From Sutterella sp. UBA4713 (GTDB taxonomy: Bacteria > Pseudomonadota > Gammaproteobacteria > Burkholderiales > Burkholderiaceae_F): a stretch of 5,701 bases of DNA. A model generated the notes under the pieces. The model had not been told where the DNA came from and did no database searches. It saw nothing but the letters and a program-made list of their open reading frames with translations. Positions 4,728 to 5,701 of this stretch are shown here, in pieces. The stretch is from NCBI GenBank assembly GCA_002404465.1, contig DHJT01000056.1:1-5701 (forward strand), written 5' to 3'. How positions within the stretch are numbered: position 1 is the stretch's first letter; every line of letters starts with the position of its first letter. Made by a program: the position numbers and the translations under genes.

Positions 4728-5701
4728 AAGACGAGAGGACGGTCTTCGAACGCTTTTTCGAGCATCTTTTTCCGATCGGAGAAAACGCGGTGCATTTGAC
4801 GGACCCCAGGCGCGGTGCAAAACCCGAAGTCGATCGCCTTGCAGGCGTCTTAAGCGTCTTGACCTATGACGACGAAAACGGCGTCTTTCTATTAAATTCC
4901 GGCGGTCAGACACCTGCTACCTCGCTCGGCCGTGTTCTGGAAATTAATCCCGTTTTATGGGCCGATGAATCCTTGGCCGCGGTTTTCGAACGCCTTTTAC
5001 GGATTGATTTTCCGACATCGACAACGCTTTCTTTTTCGCTTTACGCCTCCCCGTGTATCGAAAAGACACTTACGGACTATGTGACTGCACGAAACCGGTG
5101 TCAAGCAACGCTTAGCCCTTGCGCGCACGAACTTATCTACACCATGGCCGAGAAACGGGCCGAGCACTTTCGGGCGATGGCCAAAGGGAAAAACACGCGC
5201 GGATTTCCGGCTCGACACTACCGGGTTTGGATGAACCTTGTTTCGTCAATCGGGGCCGATGCGTTAAATCCGATGAGCCCGGCTTTCCTGTCGTTTCTGA
5301 CGGCGGCCGATTCCGTTCAGGCCTGTTTGGAAGCAACGGGACTTCTTTCGTTTGTCTGGACGGGCGATGATTACGTTGCAACCGTCAGGGAACTTGTCAA
5401 TCCGCAACGAACGCGCGATGCCTTAAAGGTCCGTGATGCCTATGACAAGGATAGGCCCTTGCGCGATGCACTCGTCTCGCACGAAACCGCCCTTGACATA
5501 GCGCGCGATTCAATGGTCTTTGCCGATACGTTAGGTGCAGCCGAGCCCGTTGTTGCTCGCGCCTTAGGCGTTGCCTCTTACCCGGCGCAGATAACGCTCA
5601 ATGCCATGCACGCTCTTTTAGGGGGTGATAAGAAAAGTCTCGCGCCTGTTGCCGATCCGTTTATCGTCACGTGTGTTGTCGAACCGACCTCGCGCGTCGA
5701 T
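4724..5701 (+). CDS. traC: TraC, VirB4-like T4SS ATPase, N-terminal part (3' truncated by window)
   Basis: TraC is the cytoplasmic ATPase, peripheral to the inner membrane, needed for F-pilus assembly. Only 326 codons are present and the frame stays open to the right edge; family members are usually about 800-900 aa. The visible part is the N-terminal domain of F-type TraC: LEINPV near 72-77, STTLSFSLYASPCIEKTL near 99-116 (the family's strand followed by ASP), KRAEHF near 144-149, LVNPQRTRDA near 224-233, and LGVASYPAQITL near 282-293 leading to DPFIVTCVV. The Walker A and B motifs lie beyond the window, so nucleotide binding cannot be checked. The GTG start overlaps the traV TGA (GTGA) and is preceded by GGGAGG at 4712-4717 with 6-base spacing. 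traR and other small genes found before traC in F are absent. Confidence 0.9.
   Translation, partial: MKDERTVFERFFEHLFPIGENAVHLTDPRRGAKPEVDRLAGVLSVLTYDDENGVFLLNSGGQTPATSLGRVLEINPVLWADESLAAVFERLLRIDFPTSTTLSFSLYASPCIEKTLTDYVTARNRCQATLSPCAHELIYTMAEKRAEHFRAMAKGKNTRGFPARHYRVWMNLVSSIGADALNPMSPAFLSFLTAADSVQACLEATGLLSFVWTGDDYVATVRELVNPQRTRDALKVRDAYDKDRPLRDALVSHETALDIARDSMVFADTLGAAEPVVARALGVASYPAQITLNAMHALLGGDKKSLAPVADPFIVTCVVEPTSRVD

Noticed and set aside
4646..5510. Recurring GCGCGATGC words in the traV end and traC
   Set aside because: They fall in coding frame and mostly encode Arg-Asp-Ala, so codon preference explains them; no regular spacing is seen.
1..5701. CRISPR array, tRNA, rRNA, insertion sequence or integrase attachment site
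   Set aside because: No regularly spaced repeats, no cloverleaf-like sequence, no transposase and no terminal inverted repeats were found; the window past 465 is filled by transfer genes.

Overview
The window holds the 5' part of the pilus-assembly gene cluster of an F-type conjugative type IV secretion system (T4SS). All genes are on the + strand, in the order traA (pilin) - traL - traE - traK - traB - traV - traC, with traC cut by the right edge. The order and the family features (short TraL, TraE with one N-terminal anchor, exported TraK, VirB10-like TraB, lipoprotein TraV, large ATPase TraC) fit F, the gonococcal genetic island and related plasmids or ICEs. No host-specific gene is present. 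A Gram-negative proteobacterium is clear from the exported and outer-membrane components. A narrower placement is not supported, although one perfect 10-mer of the Neisseriaceae DNA uptake sequence lies upstream of traA.

Layout. Positions 1-465 carry no convincing gene. This leader is clearly more AT-rich than the genes and holds the candidate control elements: four TCCGAG boxes at 279-335, a perfect 9-bp hairpin/palindrome at 414-435, and an A/U hairpin around the pilin Shine-Dalgarno at 449-465. From 466 to the right edge coding is almost continuous. traE/traK, traK/traB and traV/traC overlap at stop/start codons, the other gaps are 4-11 bp, and no internal terminator or promoter is evident, so this looks like one polycistronic unit.

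How the genes work together (known from the F system). TraA is the pilin subunit. TraL and TraE are inner-membrane parts of the pilus assembly platform. TraK (VirB9-like), TraB (VirB10-like) and TraV (VirB7-like lipoprotein) form the envelope-spanning core complex. TraC is the VirB4-like ATPase that drives pilus assembly. The mating-pair stabilisation, coupling-protein and relaxase genes are not in this window.

Novelty. I do not see a new kind of system; this is a recognisable but divergent F-type T4SS. Points worth a second look are an unusually long cytoplasmic N-terminus on TraB, a long TraK, a pilin with three cysteines and an ambiguous leader start, the absence of accessory genes between traB and traC, and the structured leader upstream of traA.
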